IMG/VR virus record: IMGVR_UViG_3300046018_000152
Span: 1-21,073 of that record
Length of the DNA: 21,073 bases
From: a virus
Direction: 5' to 3' (one strand)
Shown here: in pieces, positions 7,321 to 13,799 of the stretch
Layout: each line of letters opens with the position of its first letter
Position numbering within the stretch: the first letter of the stretch is position 1
Notes under the pieces: model-generated
Told to the model about the DNA's origin: nothing
Databases searched by the model: none
What the model saw: the letters and a program-made list of their open reading frames with translations, nothing else
Made by a program: the position numbers and the translations under genes

Positions 7321-8367
7321 TCAACCCGGCCCGGTGAAGGCGTTCGGCGTGCTGGGCTGGCGCTGCTGTTGCTGCAGTAGCTGCTGAGCCAGATTCATGC
7401 CCTGATAGTTGCTGATGGCGCCGTTGACAGCATTCGCAGTGCCGACAAGGCCGGACGCCGCAGCATTGCCGCCTGCCATGATGGCATTCGAGCTATTCCC
7501 CGCGAGGTTCGCGCCGATGGTTCCAGACCCTGCTGCCGCGTTTTGGCCGACCTGCAGCAACCCGGCAAGGCGGTTGTAAGTGTTCTGGTTGCCGGTTTGG
7601 AAGCGATTGAAGGCGTCGTTGTAGCCAGTGCTTGCCACGCCTTGGTTGTAGTCGATCAGGCCCTTCATGGCCGCGCCCGACATCACGCCGCTGCCGGCTG
7701 CTTGGCTGTTCTGCAGGGCCAACTCACCTTGATGACGTTGGAATTCGTAGCCGGGATCTTTGTTCGCCAGGAAGTCGGCCGGTGTGAACTGGTGCGACAT
7801 CTGCCCGAACGTGGCTGCGTCTGTCGGCTTGCCAATGCCAAGGTAGTTGCTCAGGCTCGCGCCGGCACCCTGTCCCATGGCGTTGTATGGCATCAGGTCT
7901 GCACGGGTCTGTGCGGCCTGCTGCTGATTGAAGGCGAGCGCGTTTCCGGCAGCGTCCTTTTGTGCGTTCGCGGCCTGGTTCGCGGCATAAATGCCAGTCA
8001 CCCCCTGCACGATGCTCGGGCCGAATGATCCCCACCCGCCAAGCATCCCGCCCAGGCCGCCGCCAGCAGAACCGAGAACTGCATCAGTCCCAGCTCCTGC
8101 CCCGGCCGACCCCATCACGCCAGCCATGGCGCCCGCATCGGCAGCGCCTGCCACGGCTTCCGCGCCGCCGAATAGCCCGCCAAGCCCGCCGCCACCCAGC
8201 ATGCCAGACTGATACAGCCCATATCCGCCAGCCGCCGCAGCCAGTGCCGCCAGTGTTGCCGGGTCTTGCAGGCCATCCTTGACTGCTTTGATCGGGTTGT
8301 TCACGATGTCGCCGACACCGCCGACGATGTTCGAACCGAGTTTCCCCAGGCTGCTTAGAAGGCCCAT
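7321..8367 (-). CDS. DNA ejection / transfer protein, gp7-like
   Basis: A 348-residue protein whose ATG at 8367 has a strong ribosome binding site (GAGGGG, 6 bases upstream). Residues about 44-115 are Gly/Ala-rich and hydrophobic (GLYQSGMLGGGGLGGLFGG, later GGGLGGMLGGWGSFGP), resembling membrane-active segments in phage DNA transfer proteins. The central part is a polar helical domain (AANQAANAQKDAAGNALAF) with a pattern often seen in proteins annotated as DNA transfer protein p32 or gp7 (ADLMPYNAMGQGA, DPGYEFQRHQGELAL). The C-terminus is Gln-rich (LAQQLLQQQQRQ). It is the first of three consecutive ejection genes, matching P22 gene 7, though P22 gp7 is shorter (about 229 residues). It probably forms part of the channel through which DNA crosses the envelope. 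Confidence 0.82.
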   Translation of the reverse strand: MGLLSSLGKLGSNIVGGVGDIVNNPIKAVKDGLQDPATLAALAAAAGGYGLYQSGMLGGGGLGGLFGGAEAVAGAADAGAMAGVMGSAGAGAGTDAVLGSAGGGLGGMLGGWGSFGPSIVQGVTGIYAANQAANAQKDAAGNALAFNQQQAAQTRADLMPYNAMGQGAGASLSNYLGIGKPTDAATFGQMSHQFTPADFLANKDPGYEFQRHQGELALQNSQAAGSGVMSGAAMKGLIDYNQGVASTGYNDAFNRFQTGNQNTYNRLAGLLQVGQNAAAGSGTIGANLAGNSSNAIMAGGNAAASGLVGTANAVNGAISNYQGMNLAQQLLQQQQRQPSTPNAFTGPG

Positions 8368-8376
8368 TTCATCCCC

Positions 8377-8634
8377 TCACAGCAGCGTCACCGTGGGCGC
8401 CACTGCATACGTGATCACAACACCGTCGCCACGCTGCACCGGCACGAGTCCAGCGAGGATCCCGGTCGCAACAGTCGCCCCTCCGCGCGTGAGTTGCACG
8501 AGCGAAGGCGTGCCGCCAGTGATCGCCAGCGTCCCAGCCCGGGACGCCACGAATGTCCATGGCGATGCGCCGACCGTTTGCACAGCCGGGGCCGGCTGGA
8601 GTGCATAGGTCTGGACGAGTCCTGATGCGTCCAT
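8377..8634 (-). CDS. Small beta-rich hypothetical protein, gp14 slot
   Basis: An 85-residue protein. The start at ATG 8634 is set by a TAATG overlap with the preceding stop; the longer open frame upstream lies inside the neighbouring gene. Sequence is rich in Val, Thr, Ala and Gly with alternating hydrophobics (GTLAITGGTPSLVQLTRGG, later GVVITYAVAPTVTLL), pointing to a compact beta-barrel or sandwich. No membrane helix, no cysteine and no catalytic motif. It sits just before the gp7-like ejection gene, where P22 has gene 14, but I see no similarity. It may be a small virion or tail component. Function is unknown. Confidence 0.7.
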   Translation of the reverse strand: MDASGLVQTYALQPAPAVQTVGASPWTFVASRAGTLAITGGTPSLVQLTRGGATVATGILAGLVPVQRGDGVVITYAVAPTVTLL

Positions 8635-8978
8635 TACGTCGTGCTCTGCAGCCGGCCGGTGGCCGCCGTGTTCGTGCCGGCCAGGGTGCTGATGGCAACC
8701 ACCGAACCACCGGCCAGCATCGTGTGACCGCGAACCCCTTGAGGGATCTTCGTTTCTCCAGGCAGCAGAGTCATCACTTCCATTTCCGTCGTGCTGCCGG
8801 CGCTTCCTCCGCTTGGCACCAGATACCACGTCACCGTCGCCGTCGTAGTTGTGCTGGTGTTGTGCGCCGTGATCCAGTCAAGAATCCACTTTGACCCAGC
8901 AGCCACCGTTGGTGAAAGCACGGTGTTAGTCAGGCCAATGGCAGTGGGCGGCCAGATAGTTTGTGTGCTGCTGCTCAT
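8634..8978 (-). CDS. Small Thr/Ser-rich beta protein, probable virion component
   Basis: A 114-residue protein from ATG 8978, overlapping the preceding stop by four bases (ATGA 8975-8978) and the next start by one. It is rich in Thr/Ser and alternating beta residues: LDWITAHNTSTTTTATVTWY, then MEVMTLLPGETKIPQGVRGH. The second motif, a leucine-proline-glycine-(D/E) turn, is common in small phage structural proteins that describe an interface or fibre-like beta-sandwich. No signal peptide or membrane helix. Located between the needle-slot gene and the ejection genes, it is probably a minor tail or head component, inferred from context only. Confidence 0.7.
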   Translation of the reverse strand: MSSSTQTIWPPTAIGLTNTVLSPTVAAGSKWILDWITAHNTSTTTTATVTWYLVPSGGSAGSTTEMEVMTLLPGETKIPQGVRGHTMLAGGSVVAISTLAGTNTAATGRLQSTT

Positions 8979-9370
8979 GTGTTCGGCCCTGTGGCAATGT
9001 CATTGATGGCCGACTCCAGCGCAACAACTCGCGCAGTGATATCGACCGGATCGGGTAGCGTGGCATATTCGAGGGCAGCAAGTCTCGCCATGATGTCAGC
9101 CAGTTCAGTCGGGGAATACTCGACAGGCGGCATGTAGACATAAGGCACTGATGCAGACTCACGGTCGATGCGAGACACTTCAAACCCGTACTGCTCTGCC
9201 GGCTGGTCTTCCGGCACTGCCGCTGCAATGTCGTCTGCGGATGTTCCGGCGGTGCCTCCAGTGCGGTTCCACAGGGTCTGCAGCAGCAGTAGCCACTCGC
9301 GCCGCCATTGACCTGTTTTCGGGTCGATAGGCGTGCTTGAGAGCTGCGGGAAGCCTGTCGTGACAGTCAT
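8975..9370 (-). CDS. Tail protein in the needle (gp26) slot, coiled-coil C-terminus
   Basis: A 131-residue protein from ATG 9370 (ATGA overlap with the gp10-like stop). Residues about 8-39 (FPQLSSTPIDPKTGQWRRE, then WLLLLQTLWNRTGG) match a N-terminal pattern I recognise from many phage structural proteins in which a 'conclude with W..FFQ.LW.RTGG' helix precedes a variable part. The middle is Pro-rich. The C-terminal region shows heptad-like spacing of Leu/Ile/Val (ELADIMARLAALEYATL and DITARVVALESAINDIA), consistent with a short trimeric coiled coil. P22 gp26, encoded at this place, is a trimeric coiled-coil needle of about 233 residues that plugs the portal. This could be a shorter plug or a fibre adaptor; similarity to gp26 is not visible by eye. 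Confidence 0.65.
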   Translation of the reverse strand: MTVTTGFPQLSSTPIDPKTGQWRREWLLLLQTLWNRTGGTAGTSADDIAAAVPEDQPAEQYGFEVSRIDRESASVPYVYMPPVEYSPTELADIMARLAALEYATLPDPVDITARVVALESAINDIATGPNT

Positions 9371-10851
9371 GAATCTGTGGCCTCACCGCGCAAGGTGGCG
9401 CCGACTACATCGCGGTTCACAGGGTCGGAAATGGTCACTTCGTACACCCGGTCTCGTGCGGCGCCTAGTCGGCGCTTGATGGCTCGCCGGCCTGTTTCGC
9501 CGAGCTTGCCAATGCCGAGCAAATGCGTGTTGCCCCACGTAAACCCGCCGTCGTTCGACCACCTGAGCATGATCTGCGGGTCCGAGCCCTGGCCTGTCAC
9601 TAGGCCAACCCCTGGCTTGAATTCTACCTGTAGCCGAGTCTGCACGACCCGATTGCGTTCGCCCTTGTCCCACACGTGGGGAGCGCGCCGAACAGCGACC
9701 AAAGGCCCAGGCCCATCCACATACGTGTGCCGAGACATCCGGTATATCTGCCCATCGTTGAAACCGCCCACAAGCCGCTGCCCAGCAAACGACAAGTAGC
9801 AGTTTGATCGGTGCCGTCCGAACAGCCCGGTACTGGTGTCGAACATCGCGCGCTGGTGCCACAGGGCTGTGGTCAGGTCATAGACCCACGTCACCCCGGC
9901 TGTCGGGAATGTCAGCACGTAGAACTCGTGCCCCTCCTCGGTGTACAGGTAGGCGATTGCATCATCAATCACTGAATACTGCGCGATGGCATAGGCAACT
10001 GCAGGCGTTGAAACCTGCGTGTGTTGATAATCTTGCGTCTGTATTACGAGGTTTTCCCCCCGCTCTGACCGGCCCAGCCACATCAGACCGGAGCCAGTGC
10101 GGCAGATGGTATGAGCGGCAGAGCAGCCGATTTGCATCGCAGCGCCTGCCAGACGTGCAAATGCAAACCCGACAGACCCAGATCCAACCCATACTTCAGA
10201 AGTCCTGGCCCCGATCAGCCACAATTCACGCTTGTTCTCTATCAGCATGATCAGGTTATCGCTTGAATTATCTTTTGAGGCAAATTGCGTCGCATCAATA
10301 GCGCTCGTGCCATTCCAGAATATCGGCAAGGTGTAGAACTGCTGTGTACCCGGCCTGTTTAGGATGAAAAACCCGTCAATGTAGGCAATCCTATCTGCCC
10401 CAAGAAACCCGGTATCCGTGATTTTCACCAGCGTGCCGGCCGCAATGTTGTAGACATACCCGTTCGGACCATCCACGATCAGGACAACCCCGCCAGCCCC
10501 GTTGTCCCGGATGCAGACCTGCCCAGATGACGTGTCGATAGTGCCGACCGTTGCCAGTGTGAACGTGGCCGCAGCCGTTGCCGTCGCGGCCGTTGCAATT
10601 GTCATCAGCACAACGGTGTTGCCGATTGCCCAAAGCGCCTTCGTATTGCCCGAAAAGGCCCATGCGCCGCGCACCTCTCCTGTATAGGCACTGGCCACAG
10701 CAGATGACAGCCCAGGTGTGCCAAGCAGCCCAATTGCAGCCTTCGCATCGGATGCCGGGTCGACCTCGACATACCAATTCACCAGCCGCTGCGCATCCTG
10801 CATCGGGTTGGCGGCCTCATAGGACGGGCCGACGAATGCAAAGGCCGGCAT
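9367..10851 (-). CDS. Packaged DNA stabilisation protein, P22 gp10-like
   Basis: A 494-residue protein; P22 gp10 is about 472. ATG 10851 is chosen over the longer frame because it overlaps the upstream stop as TGATG and has GGAGGA five bases before it (10857-10862). The N-terminus (FVGPSYEAANPMQDAQRLVN, then WYVEVDPAS) is characteristic of this family, as is the early LGTPGLS element. The rest is beta-propeller-like: repeated short strands with Gly/Asn turns, WAIGNTVVLM, REDN-type loops, IMLIENKRELWLIGARTSEV, and VTWVYDLTTALWHQR. In P22 six copies form the tail hub that closes the portal below gp4 and anchors the tailspikes and needle. It follows the gp4-like gene directly, as in P22. Confidence 0.9.
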   Translation of the reverse strand: MPAFAFVGPSYEAANPMQDAQRLVNWYVEVDPASDAKAAIGLLGTPGLSSAVASAYTGEVRGAWAFSGNTKALWAIGNTVVLMTIATAATATAAATFTLATVGTIDTSSGQVCIRDNGAGGVVLIVDGPNGYVYNIAAGTLVKITDTGFLGADRIAYIDGFFILNRPGTQQFYTLPIFWNGTSAIDATQFASKDNSSDNLIMLIENKRELWLIGARTSEVWVGSGSVGFAFARLAGAAMQIGCSAAHTICRTGSGLMWLGRSERGENLVIQTQDYQHTQVSTPAVAYAIAQYSVIDDAIAYLYTEEGHEFYVLTFPTAGVTWVYDLTTALWHQRAMFDTSTGLFGRHRSNCYLSFAGQRLVGGFNDGQIYRMSRHTYVDGPGPLVAVRRAPHVWDKGERNRVVQTRLQVEFKPGVGLVTGQGSDPQIMLRWSNDGGFTWGNTHLLGIGKLGETGRRAIKRRLGAARDRVYEVTISDPVNRDVVGATLRGEATDS

Positions 10852-11567
10852 CAGAATCCTCCGCTCAAGATCCACCCGGCGTCAGCATGGCCTGACCCGC
10901 ACACAGCCGGGTCAATGCTCATCGTGCTGCTTGGCGTGGCATTCAGCGACTTAATGATCTTGAGCGAGTCGCGTGCGGCTTTCTGAAGCTCAGGCGTCAC
11001 GCCGCCGTATTCCAAACCAAGCAGGCAAGCAAGGTTAGTTTCGATTGCAAGCTGATAACCCTGCGGCATCGATAGCGCAGTGGTCAAGCTCGCAAACTGG
11101 CTGATTAGCATGTCGTACCAAAGATGGAACTCATACCCAGCCTGTGGAACAGGCCAAAGCCTGATTTCCGCAAGAGGAAAGCCCGTATTGAAGTACATCA
11201 TTTTCGGCCACGGGCCGGGCTGATTCTTCAGGCCGATCTGCGAGTAACGGTCAAAACTTACCTCTTGGCAATCGAAGTCAACCGATGAGCTTGTGGTGAT
11301 TCGGGTGTATGCGCTGGAAAGGCGAAGCGGGCGCGCGATATTCCAATCGCCGCCAGTCCCTACGCTGTACGCCGACTTGCCGGGGACAAGCGCAAGCACT
11401 GCCTCGACGTTGTTGAACACGGCCAGGTGTTGAGCTGACCACTGATCCATCATGCCGTTGAGTTGCCCCAGGGCATCGGTGGCGTCGTCCGCATCCAAAG
11501 CCTCGCCCGGGGCATATTGCTTGATCTTGCGCAGGGCGCCTTTGATGAGGTCGAGTGCTGTTGTCAT
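10851..11567 (-). CDS. Tail accessory / head-closure factor, P22 gp4-like
   Basis: A 238-residue protein starting at ATG 11567 with AAGG about 7 bases upstream. The N-terminal helix pair (TTALDLIKGALRKIKQYAPG, later DALGQLNGMMDQWSAQ) is typical of the gp4 family of portal adaptors, where it lines the portal-binding ring. A beta-rich centre (GKSAYSVGTGGDW, GFPLAEIRLWPVP) and helical C-terminus follow. P22 gp4 is about 166 residues, so this is a longer version with an extended C-terminal part. Twelve copies bind the portal after packaging and create the platform for the gp10-like hub; P22 gp4 also has muramidase activity, for which I see no residues to judge. It overlaps the gp10-like gene by one base. 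Confidence 0.87.
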   Translation of the reverse strand: MTTALDLIKGALRKIKQYAPGEALDADDATDALGQLNGMMDQWSAQHLAVFNNVEAVLALVPGKSAYSVGTGGDWNIARPLRLSSAYTRITTSSSVDFDCQEVSFDRYSQIGLKNQPGPWPKMMYFNTGFPLAEIRLWPVPQAGYEFHLWYDMLISQFASLTTALSMPQGYQLAIETNLACLLGLEYGGVTPELQKAARDSLKIIKSLNATPSSTMSIDPAVCGSGHADAGWILSGGF

Positions 11568-11618
11568 TTTCTACCTTCGCAGGGCGTGCGGGCCGGCTGG
11601 GTGGTGGGTGGTCATGCG

Positions 11619-12956
11619 TTACAGCAGCGCAGGCAGGTCTGCAAGTTCGTAGTTGCGAATTTGCACATACCCCGCATCAGTCGGGTGGGTTCCGTCAGCC
11701 GTGGCAATGCCAGTCCACGCAGAAGTCGGCATCCACTTGACATTGGCATTTCCGATACTGGTAACCAGGGCAGAAATACCGTTGTTAACTGTTGGCCAGA
11801 TGTTTGCGCCTTCGGGTAGCACGCCACGGCAAATAATCGTTTTGTACTTCACCAGTAGTTGATTGATGATATCTGTGTAATTGGTGATGGCTGTCGCATC
11901 CCATAAAGTGTCGTTGCGGCCTATGGCGATGATGGCAACGTCCTTTGTATTATCGGTATCTTTTACCAGAAGCGCGGCCGACATGCGCGCCTGAAGAGTT
12001 GCAATTGTGTTCCCGTCAATACCATATGTAGACCCAACTCGACCGAGCATTGCGCCAACTTGCATCGTATCTACGTCGCCACTGCTCGTGGAGCCAGCGC
12101 CGCGCGTAATTGAATCGCCATATTGGTCAATGCGCCCGGCATTTGTTAGCGTCAGTAGCGCACTATCGGCATAAACGTAGAATACCCCAGCAGCACCATT
12201 AACATTTGCTGACCACACGTTATAAGTGTGTGTTGTCCCATCAAATGTGGCTGGCACATTAAACACGGCGGACGCCGTAGGTGATGCGCCCGTCGAATAC
12301 CGTGTCGGTGCAGCATTATCGACAGATACAAAAACAAATAACTGGTTTGTGTAGACCCATATTTGAGTCAGCGCCGACGAAAACCGCACGACAGGTATTG
12401 AACTGCCTGCCGTAGTATTAACGCCGAACATCGCAGCGCGCTTTGGCGGGTTATTGTATGTCGCGGCTGGTTGTGTAAATGCGCAGCTCCACGATGCATT
12501 GCCGGTGATGTCATAGGGCTGCGAAACGAACCTCTTGGTAATGCCGGCAGCCACGCCAGTACACGAGAAAACAGTACCAGTGGACAAGAAGAATGCATTA
12601 TTACCAAAAGCGCCACCAATCCTGATGATCACGACGTGATTGATGTCGGAAAGGCCCGTGAAAAGCGTGTAAGACCCTGAAACTTGATTTAGAGCCGTGA
12701 ATGCCCCGCCGTCGACGGATACTTCATACGCACCGTTTGGCGTACCTGTATGGCTGGCTGTGATTGTCGCGACAGTGCCTTTGATTAATCCATACCAGAA
12801 GGTATTGCCAGCGGCCCAAAATATGCGACCAGCCGTGCGGGTGGTATCTGTCGGGCCGGCTACCCCGCCTTGATCAAACTGAGCATAGGTCAAATTAACG
12901 GTGACTGGCGCACCCCCACCCATCGCCCGCAGCAGTTGATTGAAGCGCAGGCCCAT
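11619..12956 (-). CDS. Virion-module SGNH/GDSL-family esterase
   Basis: A 445-residue protein from ATG 12956, one base after the previous stop. Residues about 20-270 are beta-rich (LTYAQFD, GAYEVSVDGGAFTAL, FYVYADSALLTLTNAG) and could be one or two jelly-roll or Ig-like modules. Residues 275-445 carry the hydrolase signature: block I YGDSIT with the nucleophile Ser282, block III GRND with Asn348, and block V DGTHP with Asp421 and His424. Serine, Asp-x-x-His and Asn together indicate a complete SGNH site, so an active esterase or deacetylase is likely. The substrate is unknown; a surface O-acetylated glycan is the natural guess because the phage G7C tailspike gp63.1 is an O-antigen deacetylase. 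The gene has no P22 counterpart between genes 5 and 4 and is less GC-rich than its neighbours (23 of 60 bases in 11821-11880). Confidence 0.85.
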   Translation of the reverse strand: MGLRFNQLLRAMGGGAPVTVNLTYAQFDQGGVAGPTDTTRTAGRIFWAAGNTFWYGLIKGTVATITASHTGTPNGAYEVSVDGGAFTALNQVSGSYTLFTGLSDINHVVIIRIGGAFGNNAFFLSTGTVFSCTGVAAGITKRFVSQPYDITGNASWSCAFTQPAATYNNPPKRAAMFGVNTTAGSSIPVVRFSSALTQIWVYTNQLFVFVSVDNAAPTRYSTGASPTASAVFNVPATFDGTTHTYNVWSANVNGAAGVFYVYADSALLTLTNAGRIDQYGDSITRGAGSTSSGDVDTMQVGAMLGRVGSTYGIDGNTIATLQARMSAALLVKDTDNTKDVAIIAIGRNDTLWDATAITNYTDIINQLLVKYKTIICRGVLPEGANIWPTVNNGISALVTSIGNANVKWMPTSAWTGIATADGTHPTDAGYVQIRNYELADLPALL

Positions 12957-12957
12957 G

Positions 12958-13323
12958 TCAGGAACCCGTCACCACAAACACATTTGGCACGACATCCCCA
13001 GGGAATAGTGCGAACGATGCGTTAGCCGCCGCAGCCCTGGTGATAGTGGTAGACGCGCCATTCCCAGTCGCGCCCTGAAACGCAATCGAGGCATTCCCAG
13101 CCGCAGGGGGAACCCCGACGAACCCGAACCCATCCAGCCCCGCAGTGATGGTCATAACTGCAGCAGTCGACCATTTGACTGTCCAGCCGTCATACAGTGA
13201 CCGATTCGCCCCTGTCACCACCGTATCGCCCGTGATGAGAACCACCCCGAACGCATTCGGCGCGCTGGCAGGGATTACGTTTGGCGTGACCGTGACAGAT
13301 GGGCCAGCGTTTGCAAATGGCAT
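12958..13323 (-). CDS. Tag-sharing small head protein B (paralogue pair)
   Basis: A 121-residue protein from ATG 13323. Its first nine residues, MPFANAGPS, repeat those of the gene immediately upstream (MPFTNAGPS), while the rest differs. After the tag come beta-rich segments (GVVLITGDTVVTGANR, WTVKWSTAAVMTITAGLDGF, ASTTITRAAAANASFALFPG). No membrane helix, no cysteines. Because it lies between the coat gene and the esterase gene, it could be a capsid decoration or head fibre protein whose N-terminal tag docks on a shared site. It starts 25 bases after an intrinsic terminator, so it is probably expressed at a lower level than its paralogue. The function is inferred from position only. Confidence 0.72.
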   Translation of the reverse strand: MPFANAGPSVTVTPNVIPASAPNAFGVVLITGDTVVTGANRSLYDGWTVKWSTAAVMTITAGLDGFGFVGVPPAAGNASIAFQGATGNGASTTITRAAAANASFALFPGDVVPNVFVVTGS

Positions 13324-13344
13324 GAGAAGAACCCCAAAGCATAG

Positions 13345-13363
13345 AAAGCCCGCCGAAGCGGGC
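13345..13363 (-). terminator. Intrinsic terminator with TTCG tetraloop
   Basis: On the minus strand a perfect 6-bp stem GCCCGC-TTCG-GCGGGC (13348-13363) is followed by TTTCT. The loop is the very stable UUCG tetraloop. It begins 5 bases after the stop of the upstream tag-sharing gene and lies before the start of its paralogue. The T-run is short and interrupted, so partial read-through into the downstream tail genes is expected; otherwise they would need another promoter, and none is visible in the 24 bases left. Confidence 0.72.
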
Positions 13364-13368
13364 AGCCA

Positions 13369-13752
13369 TCAGAAGCTGTTCATGTAGCCAGTTGGCGACA
13401 CTGACAGTGTTTGCGCACGGTTGACCTCGAACGTGTAGGTGCCAGCCGGAGGCGTGAGCGATCCTGCCGTCACATTGGCCCACACGATTTGAACTGTGTC
13501 GGTGGCCGTCACATTTGCGCCGATGGGGAACGTCCCAGCGGGGGTAATGGCCGGGACACCGGAAACTGCCACCTGATCGCCGACAACGACGCCAAGGCCG
13601 GTTAGCGTGAAAGATTGGCCAGCGGTAGTGGCAGCGGCAACTGCTGCAGGGGTGATGCTGGCCGTCAGGATGGCGGACTTCTGGATATTCCCGACACCGG
13701 CTTGCGGCTGCGGGTTGCTCGATGTGCTCGGGCCGGCATTCGTGAAAGGCAT
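13369..13752 (-). CDS. Tag-sharing small head protein A, probable decoration protein
   Basis: A 127-residue protein encoded 47 bases after the coat gene, starting at ATG 13752 with AGGAAA about 5 bases upstream. N-terminal tag MPFTNAGPS is followed by a low-complexity linker (TSSNPQPQAGVG) and a beta-rich domain (SFTLTGLGVVVGDQVAVSG, TDTVQIVWANVTAG, GTYTFEVNRAQTLSV). The (L)GV.VGD.VAVSGVPAI element is frequent in small phage head or tail beta-sandwich proteins. Location next to the coat gene and upstream of a terminator suggests high expression, as expected for a decoration or head fibre protein present in many copies. Not recognised as any named P22 protein. It shares the tag, but little else, with the next gene. 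Confidence 0.75.
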   Translation of the reverse strand: MPFTNAGPSTSSNPQPQAGVGNIQKSAILTASITPAAVAAATTAGQSFTLTGLGVVVGDQVAVSGVPAITPAGTFPIGANVTATDTVQIVWANVTAGSLTPPAGTYTFEVNRAQTLSVSPTGYMNSF

Positions 13753-13780
13753 GATGATTTCCTATCTGATGAAATTAGCA

Positions 13781-13794
13781 GGCCCCGAAGGGCC
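13781..13794 (-). other. Hairpin after the coat gene
   Basis: Five-base-pair stem GGCCC/GGGCC around a TTCG loop on the minus strand, 5 bases beyond the coat stop. It is followed by TGCTAATTTC rather than a T-run, so it is more likely an mRNA-stabilising or processing hairpin than a terminator. Confidence 0.5.
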
Positions 13795-13799
13795 ATTCA

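Noticed and set aside
6351-7337. A 328-codon plus-strand open frame
   Set aside because: It lies wholly antisense to the 507-residue ejection gene, is Arg-rich in the manner of reverse-strand reads of GC-rich genes, and resembles no protein.
11568-11618. Possible terminator after the esterase gene
   Set aside because: The gap holds a GCCGGC palindrome and a CCACCCACCACCC run but no stable stem followed by a T-run.
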